Assembly (NCBI GenBank): GCA_947365245.1 | Contig: CANAWG010000005.1 | Span: forward strand, 62,001 to 126,000 | Direction: 5' to 3' | DNA: 64,000 nucleotides | DNA from: an uncultured Oscillibacter sp. | GTDB lineage: Bacteria > Bacillota > Clostridia > Oscillospirales > Oscillospiraceae | Shown here: positions 1 to 7,546 of the stretch, piece after piece | Layout: each line of letters starts with the position of its first letter | Position numbering within the stretch: the stretch's first letter is position 1 | Translations under genes and position numbers: made by a program | Notes under the pieces: generated by a model | The model's database searches: none | What the model saw: only the letters and a program-made list of their open reading frames with translations | Told to the model about the DNA's origin: nothing

Positions 1-118
1 CGTTGCGCTCGGTGTAGATATAGGGGGCCATCTTGGGGTTCCACCGGCGGGTCTGGTGACCGAAGTGGACGCCCGCCTCCAGCAGGGCTTTCATGGATAC
101 GACGCTAGAATTTGCCAT
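1..118 (-). CDS. rpsB: 30S ribosomal protein S2, N-terminal part (cut by window edge)
   Basis: Structural protein of the small ribosomal subunit. Only the first 39 codons are in the window; the gene runs off the left edge. The start is ATG at 118, and the peptide contains the family's N-terminal motif [19 protein letters not shown], with the invariant HFGHQ. A GGAGG ribosome binding site lies about ten bases upstream (129-134). In most Firmicutes rpsB is followed by tsf, which would be beyond the window. Confidence 0.95.
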   Translation of the reverse strand, partial: MANSSVVSMKALLEAGVHFGHQTRRWNPKMAPYIYTERN

Positions 119-231
119 AGTGTTTGTTTCCTCCAAATCTGATTTAGTTTGACCTCCGGCGGCTTCAGCCTCCCCGCCAACCCATGTCGGGCACAGACGA
201 AGAGTCCACGCGCCGTGCGGAATGCTGAAAT

Positions 232-260
232 ATAATACCACAGCAAAATACAGAATGCAA
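232..260 (-). promoter_or_regulatory. Promoter of rpsB with an approximately 100-nt leader
   Basis: On the minus strand TTGCAT and TATTAT are separated by exactly 17 bases. Transcription would begin near 225 and leave a leader of about 105 nt before the rpsB start. The leader (119-225) holds GC-rich self-complementary segments and could be an autoregulatory S2 leader, but no known motif was recognised. Confidence 0.7.
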
Positions 261-307
261 GTATTTTTTCCCAAAACTCCAGGAAAATATGCCATATATT
301 CAGCGTC

Positions 308-592
308 TCAGCACCTTCTCCTGCGCTTTTTCTCCAAATTGGGGTCCCGGCGCTGGAAGGGCTTGTCGATCAGGATGATGTCGTCTCCGATCCGCTGGAT
401 GCAATCCCAGGGGACGTAGAACTCCTCCCCCCTGCCGAATAGACCGAAAAACAGCCCCGGTCCGCTGACCACGATGGCCACCACCTGCCCCTCCGGCACC
501 TTGATGTCCACGTCGGACACATAGCCCAGCCGGCAGCCGTCGCAGATGTTGATGACCTCCTTGCGCCGCAGGCCGCGAATCCTGCACTGCAT
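308..592 (-). CDS. YlmC/YmxH-family PRC-barrel protein
   Basis: A 94-residue protein of the YlmC/YmxH sporulation-associated family, a single PRC-barrel-like domain. The start MQCRIRGLRRKEVINICDG, the GYVSDVDI segment and the late FYVPWDCIQRIGDDIIL segment are typical. The ATG at 592 is preferred over an in-frame ATG at 658 because a strong AGGAGGTGA site sits just before it. The role is unknown even in model species; family members are often expressed in sporulation and lie near sporulation or cell-division genes. It ends in a very basic KKRRRRC tail, and it is divergent from sigG. Confidence 0.85.
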   Translation of the reverse strand: MQCRIRGLRRKEVINICDGCRLGYVSDVDIKVPEGQVVAIVVSGPGLFFGLFGRGEEFYVPWDCIQRIGDDIILIDKPFQRRDPNLEKKRRRRC

Positions 593-675
593 AACGCTCA
601 CCTCCTGAATGAGCCTATGCTGCGGCTGGAATGTCCCATGCCCGCCGCCGGCCCACAAAGCGACAAAACCTCCCA

Positions 676-705
676 GTATAGGAAAAATCGCCGGAGGAAA
701 TACTG
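676..705 (+). promoter_or_regulatory. Candidate SigF/SigG-type promoter of sigG
   Basis: GTATA at 676-680 and GGAAATACTG at 696-705 fit the remembered Bacillus SigF pattern (GYATA, about 15-16 bases, GGnnAnAHTR) in all defined positions, with a 15-base spacer. Transcription would start near 712, some 44 nt before the sigG ATG. Caution: the complementary TATACT of 675-680 could instead be a housekeeping -10 for the divergent ylmC-type gene. Confidence 0.45.
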
Positions 706-755
706 TGTCCAGGCTGTTTCACCACACAAAAAGAACAGTGGAGGAATCCAGTTTG

Positions 756-1529
756 ATGCAGGGAAAAGTGGAGATTGCGGGGGTCAACACCTCCAAGCTG
801 AAAGTCCTGAAAAATGAGGAGACCATGGCGCTGCTGCGCCGGACAAAGGAGGGGGACCAGGAGGCCCGCCGGCAGCTGATCGAGGGGAACCTCCGGCTGG
901 TGCTGTCCGTGATCCAGCGGTTCTCCGGCCGGGGGGAGAACGCCGACGACCTCTTCCAGGTGGGCTGCGTGGGCCTCATCAAGGCCATTGACAATTTCGA
1001 CATCAACCAGCCGGTGCGCTTTTCCACCTACGGCGTGCCCATGATTATCGGCGAGATCCGCCGCTACCTCCGGGACAACAGCGCCATCCGGGTTACCCGC
1101 AGCATGCGGGACACGGCCTACCGGGTGCTCCAGGTCCGGGACCGCCTGGTGGCGGAGACCCAGCGGGAGCCCACGGTGGAGCAGATCGCCAAGGAGCTGG
1201 ACATCCCCCGGGAGGACGTGGTGTTCGCCATGGACGCCATCATGGACCCGGTGTCCCTCTACGACCCGGTATACTCCGACGGCGGCGGGGACACCCTCTG
1301 CGTCATGGACCAGGTGCGGGACACCAAGAACACCGACGAGAACTGGACGGACCGCATCGCCCTGAAAGAGGCCATGAAGCGGCTGGACCCGCGGGAGCGG
1401 AGGATCTTGTCCCTGCGGTTCTACGAGGGCAAGACCCAGATGGAGGTCTCCGCGGAGGTGGGCATCTCCCAGGCCCAGGTCTCCCGGCTGGAAAAGGGCG
1501 CTATCAACACAATTAAAAAAAATATATGA
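756..1529 (+). CDS. sigG: RNA polymerase sporulation sigma factor SigG
   Basis: Late forespore sigma factor directing core RNA polymerase to forespore genes after engulfment. The 257 residues contain the SigG signature VEIAGVNTSKLKVLKNEE at the N-terminus (the anti-sigma gate region), the region 2 core NLRLVLSVIQRF...DDLFQVGCVGLIKAIDNFD, FSTYGVPMIIGEIRRYLRD, and the region 4 helix-turn-helix QMEVSAEVGISQAQVSRLEK. ATG 756 is chosen because the peptide from there matches SigG end to end and GGAGGAA precedes it; the frame stays open to 609. The gene is alone, not in a spoIIGA-sigE-sigG cluster as in Bacillus. Confidence 0.95.
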   Translation: MQGKVEIAGVNTSKLKVLKNEETMALLRRTKEGDQEARRQLIEGNLRLVLSVIQRFSGRGENADDLFQVGCVGLIKAIDNFDINQPVRFSTYGVPMIIGEIRRYLRDNSAIRVTRSMRDTAYRVLQVRDRLVAETQREPTVEQIAKELDIPREDVVFAMDAIMDPVSLYDPVYSDGGGDTLCVMDQVRDTKNTDENWTDRIALKEAMKRLDPRERRILSLRFYEGKTQMEVSAEVGISQAQVSRLEKGAINTIKKNI

Positions 1530-1534
1530 CGTGC

Positions 1535-1567
1535 AAAACGGCGCGGGCCAGCGGCCCGCGCCGTTTA
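1535..1567. terminator. Bidirectional terminator between sigG and the DUF368 gene
   Basis: A perfect 13-bp GC-rich stem (1537-1549 with 1553-1565) and AGC loop, flanked by A and T residues on both sides. It lies where the two genes converge, and the stop codon of the DUF368 gene overlaps the stem edge. Confidence 0.8.
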
Positions 1568-2404
1568 TCCGTCCACATTGATCCGCTGGTCCAGCCGGGC
1601 CAGGAAGAACGCCAGGAAAAAGCCCCCCGCACAGCAAAGAGCCGACAACACCATCTCCCCCGCGCCCCGGTAGGAGGTGGGAACAATCACCAGCGTGGAG
1701 GCCAGCACGATGCCGAAGATCCCGTGGAACGCCACGGAGTACCACCGGCGAAAGCACCAGCTCACCAGGCGCGCCAGCAGCGCCACCGTCAGCACCAGCC
1801 CCGGCAGCGAGGCGGAGAGCACCAGAAAGTCCAGGTTCGCCAGTCCCTCCAGCACCGGCTGGTACAGGTCCAGGGCCATCATCACCGAGGAGGAGGTCAT
1901 GCCGGGAATCACGATGCCCATGCCCCACAGCACGCCGCAGAAGTTGTACCACCAGAAGCTGGGCTCCGCCGAAAAGCGGGCGATGCGGCTGACGTAGAAC
2001 AGCCCCGCGAACACGCCGCCGGCGCATAAAAGCAGGCTCACCCAGGATGCGGCGGAGCGCCCCTCCTTTCCCGCCTCCCGGAAGAGGGCGGGCACCGTGC
2101 CCACAATGAGCCCAATGAAGAGCCAGGTGGTCACCGTGCCGGAGAAATCAATGGCCGCGCTGATTCCCTTGGCAAAGCCCATAAAGCCGACGCACCAGCC
2201 CAGCCCCAGGGGCGGGAGCCACTTCCAGTACTTCGGAAGCGCCTGTCTGGGATGGGTGAGGAGCTCCATAAAGGGGCGGTAGATGTCAAACACCACCGCC
2301 AGCACGCCGCCGGACACCCCGGGCAGAATCGCTCCCGCCCCGATGAGGGCGCCGCACAGCAGATTCCGCAGCCAGTGGATCGTCCGGTTTCCTCCTCCGC
2401 TCAT
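1565..2404 (-). CDS. DUF368 membrane protein, PopT-like undecaprenyl-phosphate translocase
   Basis: A 279-residue polytopic membrane protein. The N-terminal LLCGALIGAGAILPGVSGG and the later GMGIVIPGMTSSSVMMALD are the two related ALIGxxxxxPGVSGG-type motifs that define the family. DUF368 members (PopT) were shown in other bacteria to return undecaprenyl phosphate to the cytoplasmic face, recycling the carrier used for peptidoglycan and teichoic acid. Roughly eight hydrophobic helices are visible. Start at ATG 2404 behind a GGGGAGG site; an in-frame upstream TTG/ATG extension is rejected because it lies in the promoter region. Transport activity is inferred from the family. Confidence 0.88.
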   Translation of the reverse strand: MSGGGNRTIHWLRNLLCGALIGAGAILPGVSGGVLAVVFDIYRPFMELLTHPRQALPKYWKWLPPLGLGWCVGFMGFAKGISAAIDFSGTVTTWLFIGLIVGTVPALFREAGKEGRSAASWVSLLLCAGGVFAGLFYVSRIARFSAEPSFWWYNFCGVLWGMGIVIPGMTSSSVMMALDLYQPVLEGLANLDFLVLSASLPGLVLTVALLARLVSWCFRRWYSVAFHGIFGIVLASTLVIVPTSYRGAGEMVLSALCCAGGFFLAFFLARLDQRINVDG

Positions 2405-2441
2405 GTCCGCGCCGCCTCCCCTCTTTCTTGTATTCAAACCG

Positions 2442-2470
2442 ATGATAGCAGTTTTGCCCTCCCTTTTCAA
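2442..2470 (-). promoter_or_regulatory. Promoter of the DUF368 gene
   Basis: Minus strand TTGAAA, 17 bases, TATCAT, placing the start of transcription about 30 nt before the ATG at 2404. Confidence 0.65.
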
Positions 2471-2601
2471 TCCAATCCCGGCCCGCGGCATGAAAAATTT
2501 TCCCGGACGACAGGGACGGAATTTGACGCTCTTGTCTAAATATCATAAATTGTCCGGCGGAATTTTCGCATAATATGGCCGTTTCTCCCGTTGACAGCCG
2601 C

Positions 2602-2630
2602 TTGACTTTTGTGTAGACTACGAGATAAAT
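2602..2630 (+). promoter_or_regulatory. Promoter of the metNIQ T-box transcript
   Basis: TTGACT at 2602-2607, a 17-base gap and ATAAAT at 2625-2630 give a start near 2637, the expected 5' end of the T-box. A second overlapping candidate is TTGACA (2591-2596), 17 bases, TAGACT (2614-2619). Confidence 0.6.
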
Positions 2631-2636
2631 AATTGC

Positions 2637-2908
2637 ATACCGCAAAGACGATGAAGAGAAGAGTAAGCGGGCAGATACGCTGCAGAGAGCCCCGGTTGGT
2701 GCAAAGGGGTGCGGAAGGGCCCGCCGAACATGGTCTTGGAGTCGCGTGGCCGACCGCGTCAGCGCAGGTCACGACGGGAGCCGCCCGTCACAGCGCAGAA
2801 GTGTTTTCGCACTTCCAAAGGCCGTCTCCGCGAGGAGGCGCGCGAACCAAGGTGGTACCACGGCGTTTGAACGTCCGTCCTTGAAGCAGGCGCTTCAAGG
2901 ATTTTTTT
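2637..2908 (+). ncRNA. T-box leader, probable methionine specifier
   Basis: A tRNA-sensing leader that lets transcription into metNIQ continue when uncharged tRNA binds. The near-invariant T-box core AAGGTGGTACCACGG is at 2849-2863, followed by a perfect terminator hairpin. The upstream half holds the usual Stem I elements, including AGAGAGCC and a purine-rich opening. The likely specifier is ATG at 2730-2732 in the context CGAACATGGTC, matching tRNA-Met and the downstream methionine transporter. The structural call is firm; the specifier codon is an inference from context. Confidence 0.9.
2878..2908 (+). terminator. T-box regulated terminator
   Basis: Ten-base stem TCCTTGAAGC with GCTTCAAGGA and a four-base loop, then seven T residues. 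The 5' half competes with the T-box antiterminator. Confidence 0.9.
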
Positions 2909-2949
2909 ATTGCTTTCACCGCAAATGAACCGGAAAGGAGTTCGCTGCT

Positions 2950-3969
2950 GTGCGTGATTCTATCATTCAGATCCAGCATCTGAGCAAGACTTTCGGCGGC
3001 GGGACGGAGGCCGTCCACGCCCTGGAGGACATCAATCTGGACATCCGCCAGGGGGAGATTTTCGGCATTATCGGCCTCTCCGGCGCGGGCAAGTCCACCC
3101 TGGTGCGGTGCATGAACCTGCTGGAGCGCCCCACCTCCGGCACGGTGGTGGTGGACGGCCAGAACTTGACGGAGCTCAGCGAAAAGGAGCTGCGGCTGGC
3201 CCGGCGGAAGATCACCATGATCTTCCAGAGCTTCAACCTCTTGATGCAGCGCACGTGTTTGAAAAACGTGTGCTTCCCCATGGAGATCAGCGGCGTGCCC
3301 GCCGCCCAGGCGCGGCAGCGGGCGGCGGAGCTGCTGGAGCTCGTGGGCCTGGGGGACAAGGCGGAGGCCTACCCCGCCCAGCTCTCCGGCGGGCAGAAGC
3401 AGCGGGTGGCCATCGCCCGGGCCCTGGCCACGGACCCCAAGGTGCTCCTCTGTGACGAGGCCACCTCCGCCCTGGACCCCACCACCACCGCCTCCATCCT
3501 GGCCCTTTTGAAGGACCTGAATGAGAAGCTGGGGGTCACGGTGGTGGTTATCACCCACCAGATGAGCGTCATCGAGGACATCTGCGCCCGGGTGGCCATT
3601 CTGGACGGCGGCGTGGTGGCGGAGCAGGGCGACGTGCAGGAGATCTTCTCCAACCCCACCACCGACGCGGCCCGGCGGCTGGTGTACCCCGGCGGCGTGG
3701 TCCCGGCCCAGTTCCCCGCCAGCGCCCGTGTCATCCGGATCTCCTTCAACGGCGGCACCGCCTACGACCCGCTGATCGCGTCTCTGGCCATCGACTGCGG
3801 CGTCAAGGTGAACATCCTGGGGGCCGACACCCGCAACGTGGGCGGCAAGGCCATCGGCACCATGCTGCTGGGTCTGCCGGAAAATCCCAACGACGCCGCC
3901 AAGGCCCTGAGCTACATCCGCGCGCAGAAGAACATCACCGTTGAGGAGGTGCCGGACTACCATGAGTGA
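2950..3969 (+). CDS. metN: Methionine ABC transporter, ATP-binding protein
   Basis: ATPase of the MetNIQ importer for methionine. The 339 residues show Walker A GLSGAGKS at 42-49, the ABC signature LSGGQKQR, Walker B VLLCDEATSALD and the H-loop ITHQM. The C-terminal 75 or so residues are a NIL domain, the allosteric methionine-sensing part of MetN that closes the transporter when internal methionine is high. The start is GTG at 2950, with GGAG nine bases upstream. First gene of metNIQ behind a T-box; its last 8 nt overlap metI. Confidence 0.95.
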   Translation: MRDSIIQIQHLSKTFGGGTEAVHALEDINLDIRQGEIFGIIGLSGAGKSTLVRCMNLLERPTSGTVVVDGQNLTELSEKELRLARRKITMIFQSFNLLMQRTCLKNVCFPMEISGVPAAQARQRAAELLELVGLGDKAEAYPAQLSGGQKQRVAIARALATDPKVLLCDEATSALDPTTTASILALLKDLNEKLGVTVVVITHQMSVIEDICARVAILDGGVVAEQGDVQEIFSNPTTDAARRLVYPGGVVPAQFPASARVIRISFNGGTAYDPLIASLAIDCGVKVNILGADTRNVGGKAIGTMLLGLPENPNDAAKALSYIRAQKNITVEEVPDYHE

Positions 3970-4714
3970 GTTTTTCATCAGCCTCTTTGAGAACTGGGGC
4001 TTTACCAAAGTGCCGGAGCAGATCGCGTATCTCTCCGATTTCGGCGGCATGGCCTTCAATATCTGGGAGACCGTCTACGCCCCCGCCCTGGCGACGCTGT
4101 TCGCCTATGCGATCGGTCTGCCGCTGGGCATTCTTCTGGTCATCGGCGAAGAGGGCGGCATCCGCCCCATGCCGAAGCTCCTGATGCGGATCTTGAACAC
4201 GGTCGTAAACCTGCTGCGTTCCGTGCCGTTTTTGATTCTGATGGTGGTGGTGTTCCCCCTGTCCCGGCTGATCCTGGGCACCAGCGTGGGCACCGCGGCC
4301 ACCATTGTCCCGCTGACTGTGGCGGCCGCGCCCTATGTTGCCCGGATCGTGGAGATCTCCCTGCGGGAGATGGACCGGGGTGTCATCGAGGCGGCCCAGG
4401 CCATGGGCTGCTCCCCCTGGCAGATTGTCACCAAGGTGATGCTGCCGGAGTGCCGCCCCTCCCTCATCAACGGCGCCACAAACGCCGCCATCACCATCCT
4501 GGGCTACGGGGCCATGGCGGGGGCCATCGGCGGCGGGGGCCTGGGCGCGGTGGCCCTCATGCGGGGGCACGGACGGGGCCAGAAGCTCGTCATGTATGCG
4601 GCGGTGATCATTCTGGTCATCCTGGTCCAGATCATTCAATCCATCGGTACCGCCTGGTCGGTGAAGTCCGACCGGCGTATCAATCCAACCGAAAAGAAGA
4701 AAAGGAGAACGTAA
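3962..4714 (+). CDS. metI: Methionine ABC transporter, permease
   Basis: Membrane-spanning subunit of MetNIQ. It is 250 residues with five or more hydrophobic helices and the cytoplasmic coupling motif IEAAQAMGCSPWQI (EAA loop), plus the SVPFLILMVVVFPLSR and GAMAGAIGGGGLG segments conserved in MetI. Start ATG 3962 overlaps the metN stop, indicating translational coupling. metQ begins 2 nt after its stop. Confidence 0.95.
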   Translation: MSEFFISLFENWGFTKVPEQIAYLSDFGGMAFNIWETVYAPALATLFAYAIGLPLGILLVIGEEGGIRPMPKLLMRILNTVVNLLRSVPFLILMVVVFPLSRLILGTSVGTAATIVPLTVAAAPYVARIVEISLREMDRGVIEAAQAMGCSPWQIVTKVMLPECRPSLINGATNAAITILGYGAMAGAIGGGGLGAVALMRGHGRGQKLVMYAAVIILVILVQIIQSIGTAWSVKSDRRINPTEKKKRRT

Positions 4715-4715
4715 C

Positions 4716-5522
4716 ATGAAAAGAAAGCTTGTCTCTCTGATCCTGGCCGCTCTGCTGGTCCTGGGCCTCACCGCCTGCGGCGGCAAGAAGCAAAACGCCA
4801 CGATCAAGGTGGGGGCCACTCCCGCTCCCCACGCCGCCATTCTGGAGGTGGCCAAGGAGATCCTGGCGGAGCAGGGCTACACCCTGGACATCGTGGAGTA
4901 TGACGACTACATCACTCCCAACACCTCCCTGGAGGACGGCTCCCTGGACGCCAACTACTTCCAGCACATCACCTATATGAACGAGTTCAACGCGGAGAAC
5001 GGCACCCACATGGTCAGCGCCGCGGGCATCCACTACGAGCCCTTCGGCCTGTACGCCGGCAAGACGGCGGCCCTGGCGGACCTCCAGGACGGCGCTCAGA
5101 TCGCCGTGCCCAACGATGGCACCAACGAGGCCCGGGCGCTGCTGCTGCTGGAGCAGGAGGGCCTCATCAAGCTCAGGGACGGCGTGGGCCTCTCCGCCAC
5201 CAAGAGCGATATCGCGGAAAACCCCCACAACTACGAGATCATGGAGCTGGAGGCCCGCCTCCTGCCCACCACGCTCCAGGATGTGGACATGGCCGTCATC
5301 AACGGCAACTACGCCATTGACGCGGGGCTGAAGGTCTCCGACGCCGTTGCGGTGGAGGCCGCCGACGGCGCGGCGGCGGAGGCTTATGTGAACGTGCTGG
5401 CCGTGAAGGAGGGCAGCGAGAACAGCGAGGGCATCCAGGCCCTGGTGAAGGCCCTGCAGAGCGACAAGGTGAAAACCTTTATCGAGGAGACTTACGACGG
5501 CGCCGTGGTGCCCCTGTTCTAA
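4716..5522 (+). CDS. metQ: Methionine-binding lipoprotein (NlpA family)
   Basis: Extracytoplasmic binding protein delivering methionine to MetNI. A signal peptide with lipobox LTAC puts the lipidated cysteine at residue 21. The mature part carries NlpA-family motifs (VGATPAPHAAIL, DANYFQH, EPFGLYAGK, VPNDGTNEARALLLL, VINGNYAIDAG). Length 268 is normal. It closes the metNIQ operon and is followed by a strong terminator. Confidence 0.95.
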   Translation: MKRKLVSLILAALLVLGLTACGGKKQNATIKVGATPAPHAAILEVAKEILAEQGYTLDIVEYDDYITPNTSLEDGSLDANYFQHITYMNEFNAENGTHMVSAAGIHYEPFGLYAGKTAALADLQDGAQIAVPNDGTNEARALLLLEQEGLIKLRDGVGLSATKSDIAENPHNYEIMELEARLLPTTLQDVDMAVINGNYAIDAGLKVSDAVAVEAADGAAAEAYVNVLAVKEGSENSEGIQALVKALQSDKVKTFIEETYDGAVVPLF

Positions 5523-5538
5523 GAGATATCCGCAGTTG

Positions 5539-5580
5539 AAAAACCGGGAGAAGCCCTGTGCTTCTCCCGGTTTTTCTTTT
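5539..5580 (+). terminator. Terminator of metNIQ
   Basis: Long stem AAAAACCGGGAGAAG with CTTCTCCCGGTTTTT around a short loop, followed by a T-rich run ending at 5580. Confidence 0.9.
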
Positions 5581-5673
5581 CCCATCGGGGCAAAACGCCG
5601 AAAAGGCGCGTTGTTTTCCCGTCGGATTCGGCGGAAATTTTTGACGATTTCCATGGCTTTTCCCCCGGGGCCG

Positions 5674-5682
5674 TGCTAGAAT
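5674..5682 (+). promoter_or_regulatory. Possible extended -10 promoter of the MATE gene
   Basis: TGCTAGAAT (TGn followed by TAGAAT) lies 88 nt before the MATE start. No good -35 hexamer is seen. The leader between has GC-rich inverted segments of unknown meaning. Confidence 0.35.
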
Positions 5683-5770
5683 GAAAAGGCCGCGCTCCGG
5701 CGGGGCGGCCGTATCCGGCGGGAAGCTCCCGACGGATCAGGCATTTTTTTGACAGGGGGGTGCCGGCGCC

Positions 5771-7165
5771 ATGGCCTGGAACCGCGAAAAAAACTATGAG
5801 ATTGATATGTGCAGCGGGGCCATTCTGCCAAAGCTCCTGCAGTTCACCCTGCCGCTGATGTTCTCCAGCATTCTGCAGCTGCTCTTCAACGCGGCGGACA
5901 TCATCGTGGTGGGCCGCTGGGCCGGGGACAACTCTCTGGTGGCCGTGGGCTCCAACACCTCCCTCATCAGCCTCTTGACCAACCTCTTCATCGGCCTGTC
6001 CGTAGGCGCCAACATTCTGGCCGCCCGGTTCTACGGGGCCCGGGAGGAGGAGAACCTGCGCCAGACCGTCCACACCGCCATATTGCTGAGCCTGATAGGC
6101 GGCGTGCTGCTGACGGTTGTGGGGGGCCTCGGCGCCCGCACCATCCTCACCTGGATGCACTCCCCGGCGGAGGTGCTGGATCTGGCGACGCTGTATCTGC
6201 GCATCTATTTTCTGGGAATGCCCGCCATGATGTTCTACAACTTCGGCGCGGCGCTGCTGCGGGCCGTGGGCGACACCCGCCGCCCCCTGTGGTATCTCTC
6301 TTTCGCCGGCGTTGTCAACGTGCTGTTAAACCTGATCTTCGTCATCGTCTGCCAGCTGGACGTGGCCGGCGTGGCCATTGCCACCGTTGTCTCCCAGTGC
6401 ATCTCCGCGCTGCTGGTGTTCCGCTGTCTCACCCACTCCGGCGGTGCCATCCACCTGGACCCGCATCAGCTTCGGATCTATCCCCTCCGCCTTCGGCAGA
6501 TTCTGAAAGTTGGCGTTCCCGCCGGACTCCAGGGCATCTTGTTCTCCCTCTCCAACACGGTCATCCAGTCCTCCGTCAACTCCTTTGGAAAGACCGTGAT
6601 GGCCGGAAACGCCGCGGCGGACAACATCGATATGTTCATCTACGCCTCCATCAACGCCTTTTACCAGGCCAACATCTCCTTCACCAGCCAAAACCTGGGC
6701 GCCGGGCGGGTAGAGCGCATTCACCCCATCATGCTGCGGTCCATCGGCTGCGCCGTGGTGGTGTCCGGCGTCCTGGGAGGGCTCACCGCCCTCTTCGGCC
6801 CGCACCTGCTGGGCATCTACTCCGACAGCCCCGATGTGATTGCCGCCGGGATGGTCCACATCCGGATGATCTGCATCCCCTACGCCCTCTGCGCGCTGAT
6901 GGATGTGATCGTGGGCTCCATCCGGGGCATGGGGTACGCCGTCATGCCCATGCTGGTCACCCTGATCGGCGCCTGCGGGCTGCGGCTGGTCTGGATCGCC
7001 ACGCTGTTCCAGCTTCCGGAGTTCCACACGATCCAGACCGTCTACCTCTCCTACCCCGTCTCCTGGACCGTGACCTTTCTGGCCCATCTTGTCTGCTACT
7101 GCCTGGTTCTGCGGCGGTTGAAGCACCGCATGGAGCCGCTTGAAAATACGCCGGACGTCGCATGA
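5771..7165 (+). CDS. MATE family efflux transporter
   Basis: Multidrug/toxin or metabolite antiporter in the cytoplasmic membrane, 464 residues with about twelve hydrophobic helices in two similar halves. Family motifs include LPLMFSSILQLLFNAADIIVVGRW near the start and GILFSLSNTVIQSSVNSFG at the second repeat. The charged C-terminus ends RRLKHRMEPLENTPDVA. GGGGGG lies about ten bases before ATG 5771. The stop codon lies inside the terminator hairpin. The substrate cannot be read from the sequence. Confidence 0.92.
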   Translation: MAWNREKNYEIDMCSGAILPKLLQFTLPLMFSSILQLLFNAADIIVVGRWAGDNSLVAVGSNTSLISLLTNLFIGLSVGANILAARFYGAREEENLRQTVHTAILLSLIGGVLLTVVGGLGARTILTWMHSPAEVLDLATLYLRIYFLGMPAMMFYNFGAALLRAVGDTRRPLWYLSFAGVVNVLLNLIFVIVCQLDVAGVAIATVVSQCISALLVFRCLTHSGGAIHLDPHQLRIYPLRLRQILKVGVPAGLQGILFSLSNTVIQSSVNSFGKTVMAGNAAADNIDMFIYASINAFYQANISFTSQNLGAGRVERIHPIMLRSIGCAVVVSGVLGGLTALFGPHLLGIYSDSPDVIAAGMVHIRMICIPYALCALMDVIVGSIRGMGYAVMPMLVTLIGACGLRLVWIATLFQLPEFHTIQTVYLSYPVSWTVTFLAHLVCYCLVLRRLKHRMEPLENTPDVA

Positions 7166-7181
7166 CGTCCGGCGTTTTCTC
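7143..7181. terminator. Bidirectional terminator overlapping the end of the MATE gene
   Basis: Twelve-base stem (7148-7159 with 7164-7175), four-base loop, A-run on one side and T-run on the other. It also serves the convergent minus-strand gene ending at 7197. Confidence 0.85.
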
Positions 7182-7196
7182 TCGATTGATCTCCGC

Positions 7197-7496
7197 TCAC
7201 AGGCCCAGCCAGAGCTTGACGGTCAGTACGGCGCAGCCCCCCATCAAAAGAGCCAGGGCCCCGGTGCCCCAGAGGAGACTGTAGCTCACCGCCTCCTTGT
7301 CCCGGGACCGCCCGGCGGCCACGGAGGCGAAGACATAGACCGACACCAGCCCGAACGCCACGGCGGCGATGTCCGCCGCCGTCTCCGCTTCCAGGGCGGA
7401 CAGCGCCAGATACAGCAAAAAACCAAGACCCGAGACAATGGCCCCGGCGTTCATCTGCCGCACCGTCTGCAAAAGAAACCCCTTTTTCTCTCTCAT
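7197..7496 (-). CDS. Small membrane protein of unknown function
   Basis: A 99-residue protein not recognised as a named family. It has three clear hydrophobic helices: roughly residues 15-35, 42-60 and 73-98. The start is ATG 7496, preceded by AGGAGAG. The frame stays open further upstream, but that extension overlaps the end of the PBP gene and lacks a ribosome binding site. It lies 50 bases downstream of the PBP/SEDS pair on the same strand, so it is probably co-transcribed and may be envelope-related; that is inference. Confidence 0.7.
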   Translation of the reverse strand: MREKKGFLLQTVRQMNAGAIVSGLGFLLYLALSALEAETAADIAAVAFGLVSVYVFASVAAGRSRDKEAVSYSLLWGTGALALLMGGCAVLTVKLWLGL

Positions 7497-7546
7497 TGGT
7501 AGATCTCTCCTATCGTTGAAATCCCAACCCCGGTCTCCCCGGGCCG

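Noticed and set aside
2788-4059. Minus-strand open frame of 423 codons opposite metN and the T-box
   Set aside because: Covers the T-box terminator and metN in antisense and has no recognisable domain.
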